The notes beneath the pieces are model-generated. The model was given only the letters and a program-made list of their open reading frames with translations, ran no database searches and was not told the origin of the DNA. A DNA stretch of 64,000 nt from Rhizophagus irregularis (Eukaryota > Glomeromycota > Glomeromycetes > Glomerales > Glomeraceae), in contig NC_089434.1 in assembly GCF_026210795.1 (NCBI RefSeq), forward strand, positions 1,860,001 to 1,924,000. The letters run 5' to 3'. Position 1 is the stretch's first letter. Every line of letters begins with the position of its first letter. The translations under genes and the position numbers were made by a program. Shown piece after piece: positions 1 to 10,460 of this stretch.

Positions 1-388
1 ATCGATTTCTTTCATCCCGAAGAATATTCTGGATTGTTTGACTGTGTGCTGTAAGAAATGAAGCATAGTCATGCTCTCCAGGTGTTCCTATAGCAATATC
101 AGCTGTAAAGTTTGAGTCTGTTAACTCCTTTCCTATACGTACCTGATCACGACGTTCAAAGACTACCTCATAATGTGGGTCTGGGTCAATTTGCATCATG
201 CGGGTTATCTCTTCATTGGTTACCGCCGCTTGTGCTTCACGGATTTGGCGGATCTCATCCTCATATTCCTGCAATTTTGCATTTGAGCGGGGATATAGGA
301 TGGATTTGACAGGTACCTGTTTGAGTTCAGCTAAAACTGATCGGACGACTTGTCTGTGTTGGGCACTTCTTGCTTGATGTGTTGACAT
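1..388 (-). CDS. Hypothetical protein, C-terminus cut by window edge
   Basis: An uninterrupted frame runs from an ATG at 388 to the left edge (129 codons visible, no stop reached). The product starts MSTHQARSAQHRQVV and is rich in charged and glutamine residues, with a helical stretch (about residues 38-55, KLQEYEDEIRQIREAQ) that could be coiled coil. I do not recognise the family. The start is chosen because it is the first ATG 22 nt downstream of a 24-nt box (411-434) that also precedes the next gene upstream on this strand. Base composition is visibly less AT-rich than the rest of the window. Together with the neighbour at 526-1070 it forms a same-strand pair with matching junctions, suggesting insertion of a virus- or plasmid-like gene cassette; this is inference. 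Confidence 0.6.
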   Translation of the reverse strand, partial: MSTHQARSAQHRQVVRSVLAELKQVPVKSILYPRSNAKLQEYEDEIRQIREAQAAVTNEEITRMMQIDPDPHYEVVFERRDQVRIGKELTDSNFTADIAIGTPGEHDYASFLTAHSQTIQNILRDERNR

Positions 389-410
389 CTTGTATACTTT
401 TTAGATCCCT

Positions 411-434
411 CTTTTATTCAATTACATTTTTTCT
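411..434 (-). promoter_or_regulatory. 24-nt conserved box upstream of gene 1-388
   Basis: On the minus strand the box begins AGAAAAAATGTAATTGAATA and ends AAAG. It is identical over all 24 nt to 1110-1133, which stands in the same position before the neighbouring gene. It ends 22 nt before the ATG. Two identical AT-rich boxes in front of two unrelated frames argue for a shared promoter or gene-start signal. Confidence 0.55.
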
Positions 435-484
435 GAAAATAAAATTAATTATTCGCCTACCCTATAAGGATAAAAAAAGATGAA

Positions 485-503
485 GACGGGTTAATATCGC
501 CTT
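485..503 (-). promoter_or_regulatory. Second conserved junction motif (copy 1)
   Basis: The 19-nt plus-strand motif GACGGGTTAATATCGCCTT matches GATGGGTTAATATTTCCTT at 1196-1214 with three mismatches. It lies just downstream of the stop of gene 526-1070 and about 50 nt before the 24-nt box; the second copy is about 62 nt before its box. It could be a gene-end signal or an upstream promoter element. Confidence 0.45.
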
Positions 504-525
504 CTAAAATTTATCTGGATATAAT

Positions 526-1070
526 CTATTCCTCGTCATCTGAGTCATCATCATCCGAGTCACCGAACGCATCCTCATCAGGAGTATCCCCATCCTTAAA
601 TAACTCAAAATTGCGCATCATTCGGATGTATTCTCCCTTATTAGTTTCTTCCGATATAAAACTACAATGGAGAATAGCTTGTTCTATGACTACCATTTCT
701 TCGAATCTGGTATACTTTTCTTGACTAATTTTAGTTGATTCATCGGAAAGTTTATCAAAATTTATACCACCATCTGCACAATCTCGCCAGAAAGCCCTTT
801 CAGCTTTCTTACATATATTGCCACTGTTCGTATGTCTATCGACGCATGCGCGCAGCAAAATCTTTCGGCTCTCCAGATTGGATTAACTTCTAGAAGATGC
901 GGTCCAAAATTGTTACTTGGAATGTATTCCAGGATATGGCCTACAAGTTTGGGGATTGTTAATACTGCGTGCGGGGTTTGACAGCTTTTTAGGATTTCCC
1001 TATTGATAGCCATAAGATCGGAGACTGTGCAGCCGAAGATTGATGCCAACTTTTCCGCGGTATATGCCAT
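526..1070 (-). pseudogene. Hypothetical acidic-tailed protein gene with one frame break
   Basis: Two overlapping minus frames appear to be one gene. The first starts at ATG 1070 (MAYTAEKLASIFGCTVS) and stays protein-like to about 885; the second is protein-like from about 885 (LESRKILLRACVDR) to a stop at 526 and ends in a strongly acidic tail (DSDDDDSDDEE). The switch falls near 880-888 and would need a single-base change; no intron signals fit. The whole product would be about 180 residues. I do not recognise the family. The ATG follows the shared 24-nt box by 39 nt. The break could be true decay or a base-call error in the assembly. Composition and junction motifs tie it to gene 1-388. A viral or linear-plasmid origin is possible but not shown. 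Confidence 0.5.
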
Positions 1071-1109
1071 GTTATGTGCTATTTATCTGTATAGTTACTT
1101 GGTACCTAC

Positions 1110-1133
1110 CTTTTATTCAATTACATTTTTTCT
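1110..1133 (-). promoter_or_regulatory. 24-nt conserved box upstream of gene 526-1070
   Basis: Identical to the box at 411-434. It lies 39 nt before the ATG at 1070 on the minus strand and downstream (on that strand) of the companion motif at 1196-1214, so order and spacing match the first junction. Confidence 0.55.
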
Positions 1134-1195
1134 CGGTATAAGGGTAATTGCTTGCCTTGCTATTCCGCTCTATTGACCCCATGGCTGGTTTCCTG

Positions 1196-1214
1196 GATGG
1201 GTTAATATTTCCTT
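1196..1214 (-). promoter_or_regulatory. Second conserved junction motif (copy 2)
   Basis: GATGGGTTAATATTTCCTT on the plus strand, partner of 485-503. It is the outermost recognisable part of the cassette. No reading frame is seen between it and the minisatellite at 1274, so a gene that may have preceded it is missing. Confidence 0.4.
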
Positions 1215-1273
1215 ATCTTTTTTGGCTCCGTTGGCTTTGAAATCCTATTTCTTGTTCGGTTAATTTTTTCAGA

Positions 1274-1522
1274 TTGTATGGTGGTAATAGAGTTGTATGG
1301 TGGTAATAAAACTATATGATGGTAAGCTAGATTATATGAAAAGTGGTAGGTGGATTATATGGTGGTAATTAAAATTATATGATGGTGGTAACTAGATTAT
1401 ATAAAGTGGTAGTTAAATTATAGTAAAAGTGGTAGGTGGATTATATGATGGTAATTAAGTTATATGATGGTGGTAATTAGATTATATAAAGTGGTAGTAT
1501 TTTAGATTATATGGTGGGGGTG
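1274..1522. repeat. Degenerate minisatellite
   Basis: About 250 nt of imperfect tandem units built from TTATATGATGGTGGTAATTA and TATATAAAGTGGTAG, in a higher unit of roughly 35 to 75 nt. It borders the less AT-rich cassette at 1-1214, so it may mark an insertion boundary. No coding potential seen. Confidence 0.7.
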
Positions 1523-3371
1523 AGCCAGAACCGGCATTTTCATACTACTTTTTATCCATGCATTGACTAGTACCCTTTATTTCAGTTGTAATCATAAAAA
1601 AGAAATAAAATCATTTAATATGGATTGCAATCTGTAGTGCCTAGTACACATGTTGAAATGTACTATACCATTAATTTTTATTTAAAATAAATTAATGTAA
1701 TTAATGTATAATTAGTTTATATATTTTTTTTTTTATTTTTTAAATTTTAAAGTTTATTAATTATAACACTTAAAACCATACAATATAGGTGTTACATATC
1801 ACGAAAATACAGACGACAGGTCAACTACCCCACAGTGCAATGAAGATGCATTAATAAATCTGATACAAATACACTTACGAACTAAAAAAAAATGAAATGC
1901 AGGAAAAAACAAAACAAAAAAAAAGAATCCTACATACAAAAATGAAAACAAAAAAACAAAATGAAAAAATAAGGAAACAGTCAGTAATGAAGCCATCCTA
2001 TTACAACTTCTAAAACTAAGACTATATATCTGAACATTCTTTCAAACTTATCAAGACACTTCCAGCTTTTTAAGCATCAACCTTATTTCTGCTAATATAG
2101 TAAGCTTGTCAATACCGCCCAAGGTCTTATCTATGTTCTTGATTTTCTTGACCACCTTTTGCTTCTTATTTGACTGAATGTTTGTATAATTAGTTTATAT
2201 ATAGTATATATTATTACTAATATTTGCTATCTATTAGTAAATAAGTTAATATACTAACAATTAGTTTTTTTTTATTTAAAATTTTAAATTTGAATAATTC
2301 CCTAAACATATTTTATTTTCTTTAAATATTATTAATTATTAATTATTTTTTATAATAAAATTACAATAATAATTCTTTATTAATAATTAAACATTTCTTT
2401 AAACTTTTATAAATCCTGAAATCCAAAATTATGAAATTTTTATCAAATTTATTGATATTTATACATTTTAATATTTTATTAAAATCTAATAATTCCTTAA
2501 TTTTTAAATTCTATCTTATTTTCTTTAATTTCTAAAAAATTTTACAATATTCTACATTTCTACAATATTCTAGATATTTATGCTTCTATAAATATATTAT
2601 ATACTAATTACATTTGACTAATAAACTATTAATAATTAAAATATAAACATAACTATTTTAAATAAATATAACTATAAATAAAATCTTTATATTATAAACT
2701 AAAATATAATAAATAATTTTTTATTAAAATTATGATTTACAACATTAGTTATACTTTTTAGATTAAAAGAAAGCCATATTTGATTAATTAAAAAAAGAAA
2801 TTGCTAGCATTATATTATTCTAAATTACTTGAATTTATTACATCTATTTTTTTATATAATTATTCTTAATAATTTCATATTGAATTACTTTAACATTATC
2901 ATTTTTCAATTACTAATATATTTTAAATTATTAATTTTTTAATAACTTAGTTGTATTCTAAAAAGAGTAAGGAATTTGCAAATTTACCTAAAATATCTTT
3001 TATATTATATATCTTTTACTAAATTATTTCATAAATTTATATAATTATATTTATTTATATAGCAAATAGCAATTTAGTCAAATATCTTGAATTTAAAACT
3101 TAAAAATCTTTAATTTATTGCATATTTACTGAATCTATTTTAAAATTAATATGAAATTAACTTTATAAAGTTGAGTTTTTACTTTTAATAATTTTTTGAT
3201 TAATTTATTTTAATCTTTAATCTTTTAATAAAAAAAATTAATTTAGATATATAGTTATTCTATTTATTTATAAGATAATTATATCAAAGATTTAAGGTAA
3301 AAATAGGATTCTACCTACTTCTAAAATAGGCTATTCCTAAGCCTAAAATAAGGTTTATATGGTTTATATAT
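1523..3371. other. AT-rich intergenic DNA
   Basis: Apart from the gene relic at 2051-2179 I see no gene. Short frames here are products of A- and T-runs, for example a phenylalanine-rich frame around 1800-1996. Confidence 0.5.
2051..2179 (-). pseudogene. Relic of a lysine-rich C-terminal coding piece
   Basis: A 42-codon stretch with no in-frame ATG ends at a stop at 2051-2053. It reads IQSNKKQKVVKKIKN and later LTILAEIRLMLKKLEVS, with ordinary codon usage and a balanced composition unlike the AT desert around it. It resembles the end of a helical basic protein or a transposon-borne gene. No upstream exon was found. It may be chance, but composition argues for a decayed fragment. Confidence 0.3.
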
Positions 3372-3643
3372 AAAATTTATTAAAATTTTACTATAAAAAA
3401 ATTTTTATATTACATTATTATAATTTTTTTTCTTTTTGACTAATTAACTAATAGAATTTAAACAAATTCTAAAATAAGGTTTCATATAAAAGTTGAAATT
3501 TTCTATGGTAATATTTATTAGTTATAAATGGGATCTTATAAAAATTATATATAAATTTCTTTGCATTTACTATAAAAGAAAATTTTATTTTATATTATTA
3601 TGATTTTTTTTCTTTTTAATTAATTAACCAATAAAATTTAAAA
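3372..3643. repeat. Diverged direct duplication, ~180-nt period
   Basis: 3372-3465 and 3553-3643 share the same order of short blocks: an ACTATAAAA stretch, a TATTATTAT/ATTATTAT stretch, TTTTTTTTCTTTTT, then AATTAAC followed by AATAGAATTTAAA or AATAAAATTTAAA. This looks like an old tandem duplication in AT-rich DNA. Confidence 0.45.
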
Positions 3644-3937
3644 AAAAGTAAGATAAAAATCATTAGTAAAGGACTAATTTTCTACAGTGAACTTTATTAT
3701 AAATTAAGGATACTTGCTAAAACTATTTTTTCAAAATTTTAGTTTAGTCAAAATTCAATCTGAAACTATTTTTTATAATAAAATTAATTGCTTAAACTGT
3801 TTTTATGTTTTTTTAAAACTAATTATAATTTAGAAAAATTTAGATTTACCAATTTTTTTATTAAAAATAAAGTTTTTGGGTTTCAGATTTTTGAATTTTA
3901 TTGTTAAATGAATTTTGAGCAGTAACACTATTATAAA

Positions 3938-4170
3938 GAGTGATATAAAAAGTTGTGGAGTTTGATGGAGATGATGAATGGAGTACGGTCTCCTATGTAA
4001 CAGGTTACTCAAGTAATAAATAATACGATGGGCCAAACACATGATTCAGAATAGGTTGAGATACTATTTATTACCTAAGTACGCTTTACACCCTTTATGT
4101 TACATACCACCAAATGTCACTGTACTCTACTCAACATCCTTACCAAACTTCACAACTATTCGTCTCACTG
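3938..4170. mobile_element. Degenerate MITE with ~50-bp inverted ends
   Basis: The left end (from 3938, GAGTGATATAAAAAGTTGTG) matches the reverse complement of the right end (to 4170, CAGTGAGACGAATAGTTGTG) and the similarity continues for about 50 nt (GAGTTTGATGG versus AAGTTTGGTAA, GGAGTAC versus AGAGTAC). A second inverted pair lies inside (about 4005-4028 and 4063-4085). The right end has the CAGTG terminus followed by TA, as in Tc1/mariner-pogo-type elements that duplicate TA. The left end has drifted. It has no coding capacity. Confidence 0.55.
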
Positions 4171-5222
4171 TATTATAAATAAGCAAAATTCTCTAAAAAG
4201 GCCAGGTAAAATTAGTTAATGTATGCCAAATATGAAAAAGTTTACTACTATTATATTTACTTAAATTATATTTGATAAAAAGAAAAAAAAAATATTTATT
4301 TAGCAGAAATATAGTTTTTACTTTACTTTTTTATTATCATATATAAAATAATTAATAGAACACCTTTAATTTTATACATATTTATTTTTTAAAGAAATTT
4401 TTTTCAATTTATTTTTCACTTATTTATGCAAGTTTTATATATTTTAAAAATAACTTTTATCAAACTTTTAAAATTATTATAATTTATAAGAATGCATTTT
4501 ATAAATTGATTATATATATTGATTCTTTTAGTAAAAAATAATTATAAAATCAAATCATCATGAAATATTAGATTATAACTAAAATTACTAGATTATATCA
4601 TCCAATAATATATTAATCATTATAAGAAATGTTATTATTAAATATTAAATTTTTATAATTAATTAATTATATAAAAAATGTAAAGGTAAATAATAGTAGA
4701 TATTAAGAATTAAATATATATAGCATTATTGTATGAAGATTTTATGAAATATTACTTTTGTTATCTAATATTTTATAATATTTCCATCTTTTAAAATTTC
4801 ATATAATATAAAAAGTAAGTATGAAGTTCAATATATTATCTGTATTTATATATATCACATTTAAAATTCCTCTTAATTTATTTTTGCAATTATCCAAAAT
4901 TTTATTAAGATTAACTCTATTTAAAGTTTATTGATTATATTCTTTATATTTTTATCAGCTTTTTCATTTTCAACATTTTTACAACTTCTGCATTTTCATC
5001 AGTTTTTCTTATTGATACCAGCAACCTTTTCTTATTCTTCCTGTTATTTTACAACTAAAAATGGCTAATTTTTTGAAATATTTTTATAGATTTAGATATA
5101 ATGGCTTTCAAAACAATTGTGCAATTATTTTTTAAAATTTTTAAAATATATCAAGATATATTTGAGGTATTTTTGAAATTAAAATATTAAAATAATATCA
5201 AAGCAAGTTAATTATATTATAA
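4171..5222. other. AT-rich intergenic DNA
   Basis: No gene, RNA gene or clear repeat seen; reading frames are short and low in complexity. Confidence 0.5.
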
Positions 5223-5231
5223 TAATAAAAT

Positions 5232-5657
5232 GGGTATTGCTAAATATCACCAGTGGATCGTCATACATATTAATTCTGGCTGAAAATTATAATTTTGGCC
5301 AGAGTTAAAAAATACATCATAAATTTTTTTTCAAAAATTTCAATTTAAATAATAAATGTGTAAAACAAACCTGAGTAGATACTAATCACACTAAAATTTG
5401 AAAATTTGACTAAAAAAAATCTTTTTTAAAACAAAAAATTGTATTTTGCTTATAAAATCAAACTTTCCTATTTTTCTCAAAAACTATCTAAACAACAGCC
5501 TTTATAATCTAAGGCAAACTTGTTCTACCTATAAATTTACATATAGTAATGATATTTATATTATAATTAGAATAATATCTCAGTCAAAAAATTTTGAAAA
5601 TTCAAAAAATATTTTACATGTAGTAACGATCACCACTGGTGATATTTAGCAATACCC
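5232..5657. mobile_element. MITE with long TIRs and a perfect 9-bp target duplication
   Basis: The left end GGGTATTGCTAAATATCACC and the reverse complement of the right end are identical for the first 25 nt (through CAGTGG), then remain similar (ATCGTCATAC against TGATCGTTACTAC). The element is flanked by TAATAAAAT at 5223-5231 and 5658-5666, a perfect 9-bp direct repeat. A 9-bp duplication with termini beginning with G fits Mutator-like elements (MULEs); hAT elements usually give 8 bp. At 426 bp it has no plausible transposase and is non-autonomous. The intact duplication suggests a fairly recent insertion. Confidence 0.85.
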
Positions 5658-6228
5658 TAATAAAATAATAACAAAAATATTAAAAAATTATTGTGATATT
5701 ATTTTGAGTTATTTTTATAGACTTAAATATAATATAATTACAAAATAATAACAAAAATATAATAAAAACATTTTGATGTATTAAATGTATTTTTGTAATA
5801 TTTTAAAATTATTACAAAATCATTTCAAAAAATTGGCCATTTTTAGTAAAGTAAGACTATGATTTTTTACTTGTTTTAATTATTTTTTAGCAAATTCCAA
5901 TACTAAAAAATCTTTTCCATTCATTTTAAGGAAAAAATCACAGTTATTTTTCTTTTTATATCTTTTTTAAAATTACTTTATTTTAAAAGTATTAAATTTT
6001 TTCTTCTACAAAACTTAATAAATTTAGCCATATTATATTTTTTAACATCTTTAATAGAAAGGTTAACTATTTTTTAGCAGATTTTTTTTATAAATAAGCA
6101 AACCCATTCTTAAAGGTAATATATAAATGTATTTATATTTCAATTTTTTTTTGTTTCTTTTTTCTTTTTTATAATAATACCAAATAATCTATTAACCATT
6201 GTAAATAATAATATAGGAAAAATTATAC

Positions 6229-6550
6229 TAGAGTTGAGTGCCAAAACTCTTTGCTAAAATTTCAAAATAAATTTTAGATTTCAGCAATAGTTTGAGATTT
6301 TGATATTAATTAGCTAGAAATCTACCTCAAATTATTGCTAAAATTTCAAACTGTTATCAAAATTCTGGACCATTGCTGAAATTTCAGACTATTGTTAAAA
6401 CTTAAAATTGGATGATAAAATCTCAAACCTATCAACTATATTTCTTGCCAAAATAATTTCAAACTGTTGCTAAAAATCCAAAACTGATGCTAAAATTCCA
6501 TATTATTACCAAAATTCAACTCTAAAATTTGATTTAAAATTTTGGCAGAA
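6229..6550. repeat. Degenerate ~25-nt tandem repeat
   Basis: Many imperfect copies of TTGCTAAAATTTCAAACTG occur in tandem with variable spacing. The flanks (about 6229-6255 and 6575-6610) show a weak inverted similarity, so this may be the repetitive core of an old inverted-repeat element. Not coding. Confidence 0.5.
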
Positions 6551-6610
6551 AGTTTTGACATTTGTTATAGCCAAAACATTTCAGTACCCAACTTTAAATT
6601 ATACCCCTTT

Positions 6611-7515
6611 TGGCATGATGTTATATATACAAGCTGTAGATCTTGGAATTGCAAAGTTTTCATGCACCTACAACATATAATTTTAATTGCTATTAGCCTA
6701 TTACCCATTAAGAATTGTCAAGCCCTTTCCTTTTATAGCCTATTCAGGTTGTCTTCTTTAATTTTTTCTATTGAAAAGAATTTTCAGATTTCTTTAACAC
6801 AAAAATAACAATTTTGGGAAGAAGTATTAATACCCTGAACTGGCTGTATCACAAAAATTACATTTTTGATCCTTCTTATATTACTTTCTTAACTGGTCAA
6901 AATATGATTATGTATAATAAAAATGTTCCTTTTTTAACCTGAAATGTGATATGTGATAAAGAAAGAAATATTTAACAAAGACAGCATATTTTTTTATTTC
7001 TACAATATTGATAAAATTAAAATAATTTTATTTTAATTACAAAAGATAGCCAATAAGTAGATTACATTTAAGAGTAGTGGTAATAAATACTAAACTACAA
7101 CTGCATAAAACTAAATATTAAATAAAAAAAATAAATTATTTTGTCATTAATCATTAATGATAAAAAAATAAGTAATATATTGTTTTTTTCAATGTGTCTA
7201 TAATAGAAAAATAACAACGCATCAATGTTTTTTGTAGGTCAAGAAAAGAAATTTTTGTCATACATAATCATGCATGGTAATACGAGGAGGGTCAAGAACG
7301 TAATTTTTGCTTATTCGCTAGAATAGCAGTATAGCACCGGTTTTATATGATCACGCGAAGTTTATTTATACAGTTTACAGTAGGATCGGCATCGTGCATG
7401 AATAGAGTCAAAACCTTACGTCATACGCGTGCGATCAACAAGTCCTCTTATAACTGATAATCTTTGTTGACTTTGCTCTAAACTGATTTTTGATAACAAA
7501 ACTGAAAACAAAACT
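6611..7515. other. Intergenic DNA and promoter region of the TPX2-like gene
   Basis: No gene seen from 6611 to about 7190. From about 7200 the composition becomes more balanced up to the start codon at 7516, as expected for promoter and 5' leader, but I cannot name a specific site. Confidence 0.4.
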
Positions 7516-9339
7516 ATGGACGCAACTAATTTTAATAACGACAAACCTGAAGTGGTCGAAAAGTTTGAATATATGGAAGATGTTAGTCGGGTCATGTCGG
7601 TGACGTCAAGTACTCGATCGCCACAAACTAAAAATTATTTAGCTAATAAGTGTGGTGGAATACAAGTAATTATTATAAATTTAAAGTGGATTTTTATCAT
7701 ATTATCATTTCAACGCGTTTATAATAATAATATATCTCGTCTATTAGAAACGTGCATTCGTACCAACAGTGCCAAAACCTTTCAAATTTTATACTGAATC
7801 GTGGGCCAATAACTCTTGTAATAAAGAAAATTCCCCAAAATCACCATTTATTCCTTTAGCTCTCAGTGTGCAACAATTTTTAGACAATCCAACCAGATTC
7901 GATGCTAAGGTATCAGATGATAATACGTTTCAAAAATCAACATCGTGATTTTGAAGCTAACAATCGCAATTTTTTCCTTAAAAAAAAGTCTGATAAAGTA
8001 CGTTCAAATACCTTAACTGAACCGAAATCTCCGTACTTGCGCACTAAATATAGGTCTAAACCCACTACGTAAGTTATACGTCACTAATAAATTGAAGTTC
8101 AAATAAATAAAATAAATACGAAAAATCATTCATAAGCCGGGTAATTAATTATTAATGTATTTGATTCTTGTTCAGTATATTACCTACAGAAGAGCGTAAA
8201 ATAAGGGAAATGAGAGGTTATAGATTCAAGGCTAACCCATTAGATCGAAAGGTAATTGCTCGTCTGAGATTTTACGCATAAAACATCGTTACATCTCTTG
8301 CTTTAAAATTTAAATTCTCTTTTAAAGATCCTTGAAAATAGGAATTTCGGAATCCCAAAAGTACAAAAGCCAAAGTTGACTGAACCATATTCACCGGCCA
8401 TAACGAAACCTAAGCCACCAAGACCGAAGAGTCCTTCACCACCACGTGTCATTAAAGCTAATCCCGTACCTGATTATAAAGAACCATATAGACCGGTGCT
8501 TGAACACCGGTTAATCGAATTACCAGTGTTTAATTTACCTGGTGAGGAAATTTCCAAGAGGAAATCACAAGAAATTGAAGAAAGGATTCGTCAAGAAAAA
8601 GAGAGAATGGAAAAGATGCGTGAATTTAAAGCGCAACCACTTCTTACTGGTTCCCCTGATGTATGTAACCATTATACGTACTAGAATAAAATAAATAAAG
8701 AATTATTCTAATTATTCTTCTCTTTTGTTTTAATGTCCAAGTGTCTGCCTACACGTCCTTATCATCCACCAACTCACCCGAAACCATTTGCATTGTTAAC
8801 TAATGATCGTGGAGAAAAATATCAAAGAGAATTTTATGAGAAAGTGAGAAAAGAGCAGGAATATATTAAGGAAAGTCGATTCCATGCACAACCTCTCCCC
8901 AATTTTGAGCCCAAAATTCCTAGAAAACCTGAATGTCCTCCACCAACAGAACCAATTGGTTTTTTCTTTTTTACTGATACTCGTATGGAAGAACGTCATA
9001 TTTATGACGAACACAGAAGATTCCGAGAGAAGGAAGCTGAGGAACAAAGAATAGCAAAGATCATGGAGGAAGAGGTAAGATATAAGAACTAATTCATATT
9101 ATCGATCTTTTTTCAATATTTAACTTTTTATGCATTTATGTTAATTAAAGGTACGCAGTGCGGAGGAAATCCATCGGTTAAGAGCAGATTTAGTTCATCA
9201 CGCTCAACCTATTCGATATTATACACCGATAAATATACAACCATCGGATAAAAAATCGACAAGACCAATTTCTCCCATGATCGGTGAAAAACGACGTAAA
9301 TACATGCAAATGTTGGATAATTACGAAGGGCGTCCTTAA
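7516..9339 (+). CDS. TPX2-family spindle/microtubule protein, six exons, one frame break
   Basis: Exons 7516-7665, 7748-8068, 8176-8251, 8328-8660, 8742-9074 and 9151-9339 (stop TAA), all with GT-AG borders. Product about 466 aa, basic and proline-rich. TPX2-like features are repeated F-x-A-x-P-L motifs (YRFKANPLDRK, EFKAQPLL, RFHAQPLPNFEP) and the family pattern of aromatic-rich segments followed by charged helices (PFKFYTESWA near residue 62; ALLTNDRGEKYQREFYEK; FFFFTDTRMEERHIYDEH). TPX2 proteins bind microtubules and activate Aurora kinase in animals and plants; the microtubule role is inferred from family. Exon lengths sum to one base over a multiple of three, because exon 2 changes frame between about 7905 and 7943 (from TRFDAKVSDDN to NQHRDFEANNRNFF). 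An extra base there, or an assembly error, explains it; every other junction keeps phase. Confidence 0.75.
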
Positions 9340-9812
9340 TGTGCGTCCCGGGTATAGCTGAGATTATTATTCCATACCCTTTTTTCCTTAAATATGATTG
9401 GTTCAAAATGTGGCTCAACCAGCCACAAATTTTGTGTAACATTTATCTTTGAAAAAATATTTTTTTATTCTTTCACAAATATGTTCAGGTATTCTTCTTT
9501 ACAAAAATACATCATCAAAAATGTATAATACTGTATGGCAGTTACATTTTGCCTTTATAAATTATTTATTTTTTTAAATTAAAATTATTAAAAATCTTAT
9601 AAAAATTATCAAAAAAGTAAATTTGATTTTAATAAAGACAAATTTAAACTTTTAAAAATAGATTATCTTTCTAAAATATTAAATAATAAATTGGGGTTTT
9701 TTTTAAATTAATTCTATTAATTCTTAAAAATAAAAAGTTGATAAGCTAATTAGGCTGAGCCAATTTTTTGTTTATCGCAGTTTTCAGAATTCTGTATACG
9801 TTATAATTACTT

Positions 9813-9968
9813 GATGATTATGATTACAGGACAATAACTGGACAATTACTGGACAATTACTGAGTGATTATGATTATAGGACGATTATAGGACGATTACA
9901 GGACAATTACCGGGCAAAATTGTCCAGTTTTTGTCCAGTAATCGTCCTATAATCACAATCTCATAATC
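9813..9968. mobile_element. Small palindromic repeat element
   Basis: Two direct ~50-nt units beginning GATTATGATTA[C/T]AGGAC (about 9816 and 9866) are followed by an inverted copy ending at 9968 (TAATCGTCCTATAATC). The motif GGACAATTACT and its inverse recur throughout, so single strands could form a long hairpin. Probably a MITE or its remnant; no clear target duplication. Confidence 0.55.
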
Positions 9969-10460
9969 TTTTTTATTAGATGACCTGCAGGGGGTAGCAC
10001 AATTTTGAAAAGCGCAATAATATAACATAGGGGGTCCCAATCTGGAGGACAAAAATTAATACATAAAATACAATACATGGCCAGAATTACCATTAATTTT
10101 GGCCAAATTTTTGACCAAAAGAGTGAGCAAAAATTTTGGATGATAATTCCAGCTAAGACTTAAAGATTTGTCTAATTTCAGCTTAAATTACATGTATTTT
10201 TTTTACATAAAAATCCAAAAACAGAGGGGGAAGGGGGTTATGTTAAACAAAAAATTGCCTTATTATAACAAGATTATTTTTAAATACTTTAATTTTTTTT
10301 TTTTTGGTAATTGCTATACATTTACTAAGAACAATTTTAAATACTTTAATAATAAATTATCTATTATTATTAAATTATAAAATTACCTTTTTTATATTAA
10401 TTTTAAAAAATATATCTGATATTAATAAAAAAGCTTATGCTTTAGTAATAAACTAAATTA
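9969..10460. other. Intergenic DNA
   Basis: No gene seen. A short less AT-rich stretch at about 9985-10050 could be part of a decayed repeat. Confidence 0.4.

Noticed and set aside
112-309. 65-aa plus frame with histidine/proline-rich product
   Set aside because: Antisense shadow of the minus-strand gene 1-388, which has the box and better residue composition.
1799-1996. 65-aa minus frame rich in phenylalanine
   Set aside because: Arises from A-runs on the plus strand; no domain, no splice partners.
5446-5649. 67-aa frame inside the MITE at 5232
   Set aside because: Low-complexity AT sequence within a non-autonomous element; not a transposase.
8796-9047. 83-aa minus frame
   Set aside because: Antisense shadow of TPX2-like exon 5.
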